A stretch of DNA of 20,885 nt from a virus: IMG/VR virus record IMGVR_UViG_3300007609_000943, positions 1 to 20,885 of that record, one strand, 5' to 3'. Position numbers and translations under genes: made by a program. The notes beneath the pieces were generated by a model. That model was not told the DNA's origin and did no database searches. It was given only the letters and a program-made list of their open reading frames with translations. Positions 13,945 through 20,103 of the stretch are shown piece by piece; position 1 is the stretch's first letter; every line of letters begins with the position of its first letter.

Positions 13945-14148
13945 ATGAGAGAACAACTATTAAAGGCATTTGTGTCTCACGCCAAAGGACACATTGATAA
14001 ACACGTAGCAAACGTGGAAGTATACTTGCATAATCCAGCAGGCATCGGCGAGCATTCAGACATTATCGAAGCAATCGAATGTGAAGTTAAGCAGATTGCA
14101 GAATATGATGACATGCTTGAAATGGCAAAAAAATACTTTAACGCTTGA
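13945..14148 (+). CDS. small conserved phage hypothetical protein (67 aa)
   Basis: A 67-residue helical, acidic protein. The central element HNPAGIGEHSDIIEAIECEV (positions 29-48) is very like short proteins I recall from cyanophages and other marine T4-like phages, so it is probably a conserved phage accessory protein of unknown role. A good ribosome site AAGGA lies about 9 bases before the ATG, one base after the HIT stop. Its TGA stop (14146-14148) is inside the -35 box of the folE promoter. Confidence 0.82.
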   Translation: MREQLLKAFVSHAKGHIDKHVANVEVYLHNPAGIGEHSDIIEAIECEVKQIAEYDDMLEMAKKYFNA

Positions 14149-14173
14149 CAAAAACCTAAATATATGGTATACT
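14145..14173 (+). promoter_or_regulatory. sigma70 promoter for folE-queE
   Basis: TTGACA (14145-14150), 17 bases, TATACT (14168-14173), with TG-G just before the -10 (extended -10). The upstream gene's stop TGA is inside the -35. The -10 is part of the left arm of a large hairpin (14162-14195), so activity could be modulated by a protein bound to the dyad. Start near 14180, leader about 50 bases; FolE ribosome site CGGAGA. Confidence 0.8.
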
Positions 14174-14200
14174 TAATAATATGAGTATACCATATTTTTT
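14162..14200 (+). terminator. hairpin with T-tract (terminator for the upstream operon and/or operator)
   Basis: Perfect 12-base inverted repeat, 14162-14173 against 14184-14195, extendable by one G-U and one A-T pair inward to leave a 6-base loop, followed by TTTTTT ending at 14200. Shape and T-run fit a rho-independent terminator for the operon ending at 14148, though the stem is AT-rich. It overlaps the folE promoter, so the same DNA could also be an operator. Confidence 0.6.
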
Positions 14201-14231
14201 GCGATCCACCGCATTAACTCGGAGAAATTAG

Positions 14232-14915
14232 ATGAAAAAATACGAAGAAATTATCGAACGCTGTAAAGCCGCAGACAAGCGTTACTGGGCTGGCGATAAC
14301 ATTGCTCGCTTGCTACAAGACGGCGATAAAGAAAAACTGATTGATGAAGCTACAGAGGCTTTTGAAACTGTACTAGACACACTGATTATTGATAGACATA
14401 CTGATCCTAACAGCAAGGGTACAGCAAGACGTCTTGCTAAAATGTACTTTAATGAGATTATGGCAGGACGTTATGACTATCGTCCAGATGCAACTGCATT
14501 TCCTAATGACAGCGAAGATCGCTATGAAGGTATGCTTGTTGTACGTTCAGAACTAAAGAGCATGTGTAGTCACCATCACCAGCCTGTAAGCGGTGTTGCA
14601 TACATTGGCATTATTGCCGCAGACAAACTTATCGGACTGAGCAAGTACACACGCATTGCACAGTGGTGCGCTCGACGTGGTACACTGCAAGAAGAACTTG
14701 CAAATGATATTGCACGTGAGATTGCTTATTCAACAGGTGCAGAACACTTGGGTGTGTACATTCAAGCAACACACGGATGCTGTGAAAATCGTGGTATTAT
14801 GGCACACAGCAGTCTCACACAAACAACTGTACTCAAAGGTGCATTTAAAGATGATGCAGGCACAAAGAAAGAGTTCTTTGACAATATCAAACTACAACAG
14901 GAATTTAGTTGCTAA
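14232..14915 (+). CDS. folE: GTP cyclohydrolase I (FolE)
   Basis: A 227-residue type I GTP cyclohydrolase (E. coli FolE 222 aa), which makes dihydroneopterin triphosphate from GTP; it is the first step to both folate and 7-deazaguanines. SMCSHHHQPVSG at 110-121 corresponds to the SLCEHHLLPF zinc and substrate motif (Cys112, His115). GLSKYTRIAQWCARRGTLQE (135-154) matches GLSKxxRxVxxxARRxQxQE, and HGCCENRGI (181-189) supplies the second zinc Cys (183) and the RG substrate contact. The first 90 residues are helical and more divergent. It has its own promoter at 14145 and ribosome site CGGAGA, and its stop overlaps the queE start (TAATG), so the pair is co-transcribed and coupled. Confidence 0.93.
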   Translation: MKKYEEIIERCKAADKRYWAGDNIARLLQDGDKEKLIDEATEAFETVLDTLIIDRHTDPNSKGTARRLAKMYFNEIMAGRYDYRPDATAFPNDSEDRYEGMLVVRSELKSMCSHHHQPVSGVAYIGIIAADKLIGLSKYTRIAQWCARRGTLQEELANDIAREIAYSTGAEHLGVYIQATHGCCENRGIMAHSSLTQTTVLKGAFKDDAGTKKEFFDNIKLQQEFSC

Positions 14916-15874
14916 TGGAAGCTCCAGTATTTGAAAAAGGATATCCGTCATATGAAGCAGTTAATAGGAAGCCAGCAATGAAACTACGATATAGTGAAGC
15001 GTTTTACAGTGTACAAGGCGAAGGCAAGTTTGTAGGAGTACCCAGTGTATTCCTACGCACATTTGGTTGTAACTTCCGCTGTATGAACTTTGGTGTTGAC
15101 AAAAGTGTTGGTAGTCGTTGGGAGCAACATGCTAAGGGTCAGCGCTACAATGCAGAAGTTAAAAACTTGATTGACATGAAAGTGCATGAAACAACTGAGA
15201 AGTTTGAAGACTTGCCTATTATTCACACAGGTTGCGATACATATGCAAGTATCTATCCTGAGTTTAAAGACTTTAACAAGTTGGCAGAAGTTGACGAAGT
15301 AGTGGATCACTTGCTTAGTTTGCTTCCAGAAGGCAAGTGGACTATGGATAATGGGCAAGATGTTCACCTTATCCTCACAGGCGGCGAGCCTTTGCTTGCA
15401 TGGCAACGACTGTATGTCGAACTATTCGAACATCCTAAGATGAAGGATTTAAAAAATGTCACTATTGAAACAAATACAACACAACCGCTACATAGCGATT
15501 TTGCAGAATACCTCAACACTCAAGAACGCTTCACAGTTACATTTTCATGCTCACCGAAGCTCTCCGTTAGCGGAGAATCTTGGGAAGATGCTATTAAGCC
15601 TCAAGTTGCTTGCCAATACGCTGGTGTACGTGGTAGTGACATTTACTTTAAGTTTGTGGTTGCCGATCAAGACGATGTTGACGAAGTTACTAGAGCTGTT
15701 CAGCTTTATAGAGATGCCGGAGTTGACTGTCCGGTCTACCTTATGCCGTTGGGCGGGCGCAGTGAAGAATATACCCTCAATGTTCAAGAAGTCGCGGAAC
15801 TCTGTATGCAACGAGGATGGCGATTCAGCCCCCGACTCCACATATCGCTATTCGGGAATGCCTGGGGGACTTAG
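14915..15874 (+). CDS. queE: 7-carboxy-7-deazaguanine synthase QueE (radical SAM), with insertion splitting the cysteine motif
   Basis: A 319-residue radical SAM enzyme converting 6-carboxytetrahydropterin to 7-carboxy-7-deazaguanine. YSEAFYSVQGEGKFVGVPS (26-44) is the QueE N-terminal signature. FGCNFRCMNFG at 50-60 gives Cys52 and Cys56. The third cluster cysteine is not at the usual place two residues later; TGCDTYAS (105-112, Cys107) matches the CDTxYA that normally follows it. The cluster motif is therefore CX3CX50C, with about 47 extra residues inserted. HLILTGGEPLLAWQ (151-164) holds the SAM-binding GGE. The protein is longer than compact QueE (about 210-240) because of this insertion and the C-terminal part ending FGNAWGT. 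Start at 14915, coupled to folE. Confidence 0.9.
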   Translation: MEAPVFEKGYPSYEAVNRKPAMKLRYSEAFYSVQGEGKFVGVPSVFLRTFGCNFRCMNFGVDKSVGSRWEQHAKGQRYNAEVKNLIDMKVHETTEKFEDLPIIHTGCDTYASIYPEFKDFNKLAEVDEVVDHLLSLLPEGKWTMDNGQDVHLILTGGEPLLAWQRLYVELFEHPKMKDLKNVTIETNTTQPLHSDFAEYLNTQERFTVTFSCSPKLSVSGESWEDAIKPQVACQYAGVRGSDIYFKFVVADQDDVDEVTRAVQLYRDAGVDCPVYLMPLGGRSEEYTLNVQEVAELCMQRGWRFSPRLHISLFGNAWGT

Positions 15875-15950
15875 TAAAGAAGACTATGAACTTCTACAAG
15901 GTCGAAAGATTACCGAAGAACAATACGACAAGATAAGGAAACAAATATAA
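15858..15950 (+). CDS. possible small protein (30 aa), SHOCT-like
   Basis: A 30-residue frame beginning MPGGLSKEDYELLQG and ending EEQYDKIRKQI. The helix-turn-helix pattern (LSKEDYELL, ITEEQYDKI) resembles the short C-terminal SHOCT domain seen in many small proteins. It overlaps queE by 17 bases, and its stop forms a TAATG junction with the next gene, which argues it is translated. CGGGA precedes the ATG closely. Longer readings of this frame through queE are shadows. Confidence 0.45.
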   Translation: MPGGLSKEDYELLQGRKITEEQYDKIRKQI

Positions 15951-16363
15951 TGGGATGGTGGAATAAAAAAGTAAGAGACTTGACAGGTATTACTGCTAAA
16001 GAACAAGCACTGGCAGCAGAAGAAGCACGTATTGCAGAGGAAGAAATGCAACTTCTTAAAAAGAAAGATCCAAAAGAATATGCCACACGCCGCAAGGAGC
16101 CTTGGGTTAGTGTGCTGGATGTAAAAGTCAATGAGGATAATGTACGCAATGGATTCTTCGAAATGGATTGGAATGAATACTTTATCAAAGAATTAATACA
16201 AGCAGGTTATGGTGTTGACAACGATCCAGAAGAAGAAATTGTCGATAGATGGTTTAGAGATATCGTATATAACATGCTATCTGATGAAGGCATGGACACT
16301 GATAGAGGCGCAGGATACATAAATGTTGTGCCGATCGACAAAGGCAAAAGTGAAGTAAGTTGA
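15950..16363 (+). CDS. conserved marine-phage hypothetical protein (137 aa)
   Basis: A 137-residue protein. The N-terminus is MGWWNKKV, followed by a charged helix (about residues 15-45) rich in Ala, Glu and Lys, then the ordered segment EPWVSVLDVKVNEDNVRNG and FEMDWNEYFIKELIQAGY. The WNEYF block and the EVS C-terminus match, as I recall, a widespread hypothetical of T4-like marine phages. The DxxxExDW-type segment could be structural. It starts by overlap with the small ORF upstream, and its TGA stop lies within the -35 of the 16360 promoter. Function unknown. Confidence 0.85.
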   Translation: MGWWNKKVRDLTGITAKEQALAAEEARIAEEEMQLLKKKDPKEYATRRKEPWVSVLDVKVNEDNVRNGFFEMDWNEYFIKELIQAGYGVDNDPEEEIVDRWFRDIVYNMLSDEGMDTDRGAGYINVVPIDKGKSEVS

Positions 16364-16388
16364 CATTTATAAGAGAAACTGTTATAAT
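16360..16388 (+). promoter_or_regulatory. perfect sigma70 promoter for the 5' nuclease gene
   Basis: TTGACA (16360-16365), 17 bases, TATAAT (16383-16388), plus TG-T before the -10 (extended -10). The -10 is the left arm of a perfect inverted repeat TATAAT-AC-ATTATA (16383-16396). The upstream gene's TGA is inside the -35. The start near 16395 excludes the ATG at 16398 as a normal start and supports ATG 16425. Confidence 0.88.
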
Positions 16389-16424
16389 ACATTATAGATG
16401 CAAACACAAACAAAAGGCAATTCA

Positions 16425-17408
16425 ATGAGTACATATGTACTAGTAGACACAGCAAATACATTCTTTAGAGCGCGACACGTTGTGCGTGGCGATGTTGATA
16501 CAAAACTAGGTATGGCATTGCACATTACACTCAACAGTGTTAAGAAGGCATGGCAAGACTTCGATGCAGATCATGTTGTGTTCTGTCTTGAAGGTCGCAG
16601 TTGGCGCAAGGACTATTACGAACCATACAAGCGTAACCGCAAGGAAACACGCGATGCAATGACTCCTACACAGCAAGAAGAAGACACGTTGTTTTGGGAA
16701 ATCTTTGACGAGTTTAAAGACTTTGTTACAGAAAAAACTAACTGTACTGTTATGCGTCATCCGCAACTAGAAGCAGATGATTTGATTGCAGGCTGGGTGC
16801 AAGCACATCCTAATGATACACATATTATTATTAGTACAGATGGCGACTTTGCACAGTTGATTGCTCCTAACGTAAAGCAGTACAACGGTGTTAGTAATAC
16901 TACAATTACACACGAAGGATACTTTGATGACAAAGGTGCTCCTGTAATTGACAAGAAAACTAAGGAAGCAAAGCCTGCTCCTGATCCTGCGTTCATGCTG
17001 TTTGAAAAGTGTATGCGTGGTGATACAAGTGACAACGTGTTCAGTGCATACCCTGGTGTACGCAAGAAAGGCACAAAGAATAAAGTAGGACTAATAGAAG
17101 CATTTGAAGACAAAACTACAAAAGGTTATAATTGGAATAATCTTATGCTACAGCGTTGGACTGATCATAACGGTGATGAACACAGAGTCTTGGACGATTA
17201 CAATCGGAATGTAGTGTTGTGTGACTTAACGGCACAGCCTGAAGACATTCGAGAGATAATTAATAACACTATTGCAGAAGTAGAACCTAAAGACATTACA
17301 CAAGTTGGTATGCGTCTTATGAAGTTCTGTGCTAAATGGGATATGCAACGTATTGCAGATCAGGCACAATTTTATGCAGAACCATTACAAGCGAGGTATC
17401 CTAAATGA
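16425..17408 (+). CDS. rnh: 5'-3' exonuclease / RNase H (FEN family, T4 Rnh-like)
   Basis: A 327-residue flap-endonuclease-family nuclease; the T4 counterpart (305 aa) removes RNA primers from lagging-strand fragments. Conserved acidic sites are Asp8 (VLVDTANTFFRA), LEADDLIAGW at 115-124 (Glu116, Asp118, Asp119), ISTDGDFAQL (136-145) and GDTSDN at 199-204, followed by the K-rich GVRKKGTKNK helix-hairpin-helix-like element. Basic residues RKDYYEPYKRNR (61-72) form the helical-arch type DNA contact. I chose ATG 16425, preceded by AAAAGG, because the in-frame ATG at 16398 coincides with the promoter start. It belongs with the polymerase and clamp in the replication set. ATGA overlap with the next gene. 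Confidence 0.92.
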   Translation: MSTYVLVDTANTFFRARHVVRGDVDTKLGMALHITLNSVKKAWQDFDADHVVFCLEGRSWRKDYYEPYKRNRKETRDAMTPTQQEEDTLFWEIFDEFKDFVTEKTNCTVMRHPQLEADDLIAGWVQAHPNDTHIIISTDGDFAQLIAPNVKQYNGVSNTTITHEGYFDDKGAPVIDKKTKEAKPAPDPAFMLFEKCMRGDTSDNVFSAYPGVRKKGTKNKVGLIEAFEDKTTKGYNWNNLMLQRWTDHNGDEHRVLDDYNRNVVLCDLTAQPEDIREIINNTIAEVEPKDITQVGMRLMKFCAKWDMQRIADQAQFYAEPLQARYPK

Positions 17409-17875
17409 CATTAAAAGCAAAATCTGTACTTAAAGATAAATTTTGGATTGTAGAACAAGACGAAAAACGTATAGGAACATTGTCTTGGAACGATGATAGA
17501 TATATATTTTCGAGTAAATCGGAAACATGTTTTTTCGACAACGAACGACAAATAAAGAAAAAGTTCGGAGTCATTGTTTGGGGAGACGAGCTTACTACTC
17601 CTAAGATTGTTCCTGAAGATCTTCAAATACACGGATACCCAACTAGAGTCACTCCGTATAATAGCATGTATGATGTAAAACGCAAATTGCCTTTGTTTAC
17701 AAAAAGTGAAAAATCTAAGAGTCTGTATTGTGCAGGCTACTATATTATTAGATTTGAAAAAGGATGGGTCAAGTCATTTTGTCCAAAATTGATCACTGTG
17801 GAACGCTACGAAACACGTGGTCCATTTAAAACTGACTTTGAAATGAAACAGGAGTTAAATCGTGCCAGCAGTTGA
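17405..17875 (+). CDS. conserved phage hypothetical protein (156 aa)
   Basis: A 156-residue basic protein. The second half contains a well-conserved looking stretch, DVKRKLPLFTKSEKSKSLYC (about 90-109) then AGYYIIRFEKGWVKSFCPK and RYETRGPFKT, which I recall from pelagiphage and cyanophage hypotheticals. Three Cys (42, 109, 124) and many Lys and aromatic residues suggest a nucleic-acid or metal role, but there is no defined motif. ATGA overlap with the nuclease gene; shares 14 bases with the next gene. Function unknown. Confidence 0.82.
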   Translation: MTLKAKSVLKDKFWIVEQDEKRIGTLSWNDDRYIFSSKSETCFFDNERQIKKKFGVIVWGDELTTPKIVPEDLQIHGYPTRVTPYNSMYDVKRKLPLFTKSEKSKSLYCAGYYIIRFEKGWVKSFCPKLITVERYETRGPFKTDFEMKQELNRASS

Positions 17876-18110
17876 TCCGTTAAATACTGCACCTGTACAA
17901 CAGTTTATACAACAGGTAAAAAATGCAGAAAACAGTCGTTCAAAAGATGTCAGATTGGACATTACACAGGCAAAAAATCTTGCATTCACACTGGGCGTGG
18001 TTATGTCTAGATTGCATGGTGATTTAGAAAAACTGGTGGTAGACTCTAAATCCAGTGACTCTGAAGAAGTTATCCAAGTTCAATTAGACGGCGGTTCTGG
18101 GTGGAAGTAA
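17862..18110 (+). CDS. small hypothetical protein (82 aa), GTG start
   Basis: An 82-residue helical, mildly acidic protein (LDITQAKNLAFTLGVVMSRL and onward). It starts with GTG at 17862; the choice is decided by AGGAG about 7 bases upstream, and no ATG is available nearby. The C-terminus is Ser/Asp/Glu-rich then Gly-rich. Overlap of 14 bases with the preceding gene. Not recognised. Confidence 0.7.
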   Translation: MPAVDPLNTAPVQQFIQQVKNAENSRSKDVRLDITQAKNLAFTLGVVMSRLHGDLEKLVVDSKSSDSEEVIQVQLDGGSGWK

Positions 18111-18132
18111 ACTGCTAGTATAACTTTAAAAA

Positions 18133-18140
18133 GATAAATA
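18133..18140 (+). promoter_or_regulatory. candidate T4-type late promoter (GATAAATA)
   Basis: GATAAATA matches the NATAAATA late motif described for T4-like cyanophages and is one base from T4's TATAAATA. It lies in a 57-base intergenic gap (18111-18167), 28 bases upstream of the next start codon, and I found no other ATAAATA in the window on either strand. Short motifs occur by chance in AT-rich DNA. Confidence 0.45.
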
Positions 18141-18167
18141 TATGCGTAGTTAATAAGGATTATGCAT

Positions 18168-18455
18168 ATGAGTCGGCCTAAGCCAAATGTTATATTAGAA
18201 CACATAAACAATAAAACCTATAAGTCAGAACAAATTTTAGAAGCTGAAGCAATATGGGCTGTATTTTACAAAGGCAAACCTTTTAATCTAAAAAGCTCAA
18301 ATGCACTAACAAACTATCCAGGACCCAAGTATAAAAAGGTAAGTTTTTCAAATCCTGGACATGCTCATAATCTTGCTAAAAAATTAAATGACCTTTTTAA
18401 TTGTAAGGACTTTACAGTATGTAAACTTACAACAGGTGAAGAAGTTTCCGAATGA
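18168..18455 (+). CDS. conserved marine-phage hypothetical protein (95 aa)
   Basis: A 95-residue basic protein. KPNVILEHINNKTYKSEQIL at the start, YPGPKYKKVSFSNPGHA in the middle and LAKKLNDLF near the end form a pattern I recall from T4-like cyanophages. The PGPKYKK segment suggests a nucleic-acid-binding loop. Two in-frame ATGs (18162, 18168) exist; AAGGA at 18155-18159 is only 2 bases from the first but 8 from the second, so 18168 is preferred. ATGA overlap with the next gene. Confidence 0.8.
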   Translation: MSRPKPNVILEHINNKTYKSEQILEAEAIWAVFYKGKPFNLKSSNALTNYPGPKYKKVSFSNPGHAHNLAKKLNDLFNCKDFTVCKLTTGEEVSE

Positions 18456-18847
18456 ACTGGAAAGAGGCATATACTAAAATTTTTTTAAAACAGCTAGGGC
18501 AGGCTACGTCTGAAGCAAATGTAAAACAGTATATGCCTCTTTGGTGGCAAAATACTAGAAATAAAGGCGCTGGCGGATTAAGGTTGACCGATGAAGGCAT
18601 GAACATACTACAGCAAATAGGTTTGGCAACATATGATATTCCTTATCCAAAAGAAATGCCACTAACCACACAGATTATTATATTCTTGGATCAATTTATT
18701 GATTGTCCCTACTATCTTACAAATAGAAGCATAACTGTGACAAATGAAAAGAAAGCAGTAGAACTAACGTTATTTTCCGGCGATTTACGCAAGTATGGAC
18801 TAACAAAAGCATTAAATCGTCAGAAAAAAGAAGACGAAAACAGTTGA
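18452..18847 (+). CDS. conserved marine-phage hypothetical protein (131 aa)
   Basis: A 131-residue protein with MPLWWQNTRNKGAGGLRLTD (28-47), FLDQFIDCPYYLTNRSITV (78-96) and a last part ELTLFSGDLRKYGLTKALNR (103-122). These blocks look highly conserved in composition (Trp-Trp, Gly-Gly, Cys-Pro-Tyr), and I recall close counterparts in T4-like marine phages, where the gene is of unknown function. It is coupled by ATGA to the 18168 gene, forming a likely two-gene unit. The TGA stop (18845-18847) lies within the -35 of the next promoter. Confidence 0.85.
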   Translation: MNWKEAYTKIFLKQLGQATSEANVKQYMPLWWQNTRNKGAGGLRLTDEGMNILQQIGLATYDIPYPKEMPLTTQIIIFLDQFIDCPYYLTNRSITVTNEKKAVELTLFSGDLRKYGLTKALNRQKKEDENS

Positions 18848-18871
18848 CATCTGCTGTAGTGATGCTATTAT
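18844..18871 (+). promoter_or_regulatory. sigma70 promoter for the MoxR-type gene
   Basis: TTGACA (18844-18849), 16 bases, TATTAT (18866-18871, one mismatch), preceded by TG-C (extended -10). An alternative -10 TATAGT at 18869 would have a 19-base spacer. The start near 18878 leaves about 42 bases before the ATG at 18920, whose ribosome site is AGAGGA. The upstream stop codon TGA is inside the -35. Confidence 0.75.
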
Positions 18872-18919
18872 AGTTACATAGTTAGAAATAAGCACTGATC
18901 CAACTAAGAGGAATACACT

Positions 18920-19999
18920 ATGGATACTGCACGTACTGTAAGCCCGAACGCCGCTAAGGCTTCTATCAAACACGCTATTGCAAAACAGCGTCCTATCTTT
19001 CTTTGGGGACCTCCAGGTATCGGCAAATCCGATATTGTTCACCAGATTGCGGACACTATTAACGCTCACGTAATCGACATTCGTTTGAGTCTTTGGGAAC
19101 CCACTGACATCAAAGGCATTCCCTACTTTGACAGCAATGCCAACAAAATGGTGTGGGGTGCTCCTGCAGAACTACCCGACGCAGAAATGGCATCACAACA
19201 TGAAGCAATTGTTCTTTTTCTTGACGAAATGAACAGTGCGGCTCCTGCTGTACAAGCGGCAGCATATCAGCTGATTCTTAACCGCAAGGTAGGACAGTAT
19301 CACTTGCCAGACAACGTTTATATTGTTGCGGCAGGTAACCGTGAAGCAGACAAAGGTGTTACATATCGTATGCCTGCTCCGTTGGCTAATCGCTTTGTAC
19401 ACCTGGAAATGCGTGTGGATTTTGATGATTGGTTCCAGTGGGCTGTTAACAACAATATTCACACAGACGTAGTAGGTTTCCTTACTTTTAGTAAGAAAGA
19501 CTTGTATGATTTTGATCCTAAAAGTCCAAGCCGTAGCTTTGCAACACCACGTAGCTGGAGTTTTGTAAGCGAACTTATCGAAGACGAGTTGGACGAAAAT
19601 ACTACTACTGATCTTGTGTCAGGTTCAGTTGGTGAAGGTTTGGCTGTCAAGTTTATGGCTCACCGCAAAGTAGCGGCGAGTATGCCTAATCCAACTGATA
19701 TTCTTGCAGGCAAAGTAAAAGAGATGAAGGCAAAAGAAATCAGTGCTATGTATTCCTTGACCGTGTCTCTTTGCTACGAACTAAAAGAAGCCTGCGACAA
19801 CGGCGACAAGAAGTTTGATGACAAAGTCAACAACTTCCTGCGCTTTGCAATGGACAATTTTGATACTGAGCTGGTTGTTATGGGTATTAAACTCGCGCTA
19901 ACACAGTATGCATTGCCCATTGATCCAGACGAAGTGGAGTGCTTTGACGAATTCCACGAGCGTTATGGCAAATACATTAAGGCAGCACAGTCTGCATAA
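18920..19999 (+). CDS. MoxR-type AAA+ ATPase
   Basis: A 359-residue AAA+ ATPase. Walker A GPPGIGKS is at 30-37, Walker B IVLFLDE at 97-103, a sensor-1 AAGN at 137-140, and an arginine-finger-type ANRF at 156-159. MPAPLANRF and the DIKGIP/VWGAPAELP segments (63-68, 79-86) resemble the MoxR branch, which acts as a chaperone-like remodelling ring, usually with a VWA-domain partner. The partner here is probably the DUF2201-type gene at 20104. Expression appears to come from its own promoter, and a perfect terminator follows within 10 bases of its stop, so it is a separate transcript from its partner. Role in the phage unknown. Confidence 0.9.
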   Translation: MDTARTVSPNAAKASIKHAIAKQRPIFLWGPPGIGKSDIVHQIADTINAHVIDIRLSLWEPTDIKGIPYFDSNANKMVWGAPAELPDAEMASQHEAIVLFLDEMNSAAPAVQAAAYQLILNRKVGQYHLPDNVYIVAAGNREADKGVTYRMPAPLANRFVHLEMRVDFDDWFQWAVNNNIHTDVVGFLTFSKKDLYDFDPKSPSRSFATPRSWSFVSELIEDELDENTTTDLVSGSVGEGLAVKFMAHRKVAASMPNPTDILAGKVKEMKAKEISAMYSLTVSLCYELKEACDNGDKKFDDKVNNFLRFAMDNFDTELVVMGIKLALTQYALPIDPDEVECFDEFHERYGKYIKAAQSA

Positions 20000-20005
20000 T
20001 GTTCC

Positions 20006-20037
20006 AAAAGTGGGCTTACGAGCCCACTTTTTCTTTT
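20006..20037 (+). terminator. rho-independent terminator after the MoxR-type gene
   Basis: Stem AAAAGTGGGCT (20006-20016) against AGCCCACTTTT (20021-20031), 11 perfect base pairs with a TACG (UNCG-type) tetraloop, then a T-rich run TCTTTTC. It is 6 bases past the TAA stop at 19999. This is the only GC-rich terminator in the window. Confidence 0.92.
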
Positions 20038-20042
20038 CTAGG

Positions 20043-20071
20043 TTGACAAACTTTGTAAATACTGTTATAGT
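20043..20071 (+). promoter_or_regulatory. sigma70 promoter for the DUF2201-type gene
   Basis: TTGACA (20043-20048), 17 bases, TATAGT (20066-20071, one mismatch), TG-T before the -10. The -10 and its downstream bases form the inverted repeat TATAGT-TAT-ACTATA (20066-20080). Transcription near 20079 leaves about 25 bases before the ATG at 20104, including AAAGG as ribosome site. Confidence 0.82.
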
Positions 20072-20103
20072 TATACTATAGAAACTAGCAATAAAGGTGC
20101 GAC

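Noticed and set aside
15561-15576. Hairpin TCTCCG-TTAG-CGGAGA as a terminator
   Set aside because: No T-tract follows and it lies mid-queE; probably chance within coding DNA.
15456-15857. Long alternative frame through queE
   Set aside because: queE is clearly coding here (GGE motif, conserved end). Only the last 30 codons of the alternative frame, after 15858, are plausible as a gene.
15819-15938. 39-codon frame starting ATG 15819
   Set aside because: It overlaps queE in another frame and has no overlap signal with the next gene, unlike the 15858 frame that ends at the TAATG junction.
16398-16424. Earlier in-frame ATG for the 5' nuclease
   Set aside because: It is about 3 bases from the predicted transcript start and has no ribosome site; ATG 16425 has AAAAGG upstream and starts directly with the conserved YVLVDTAN.
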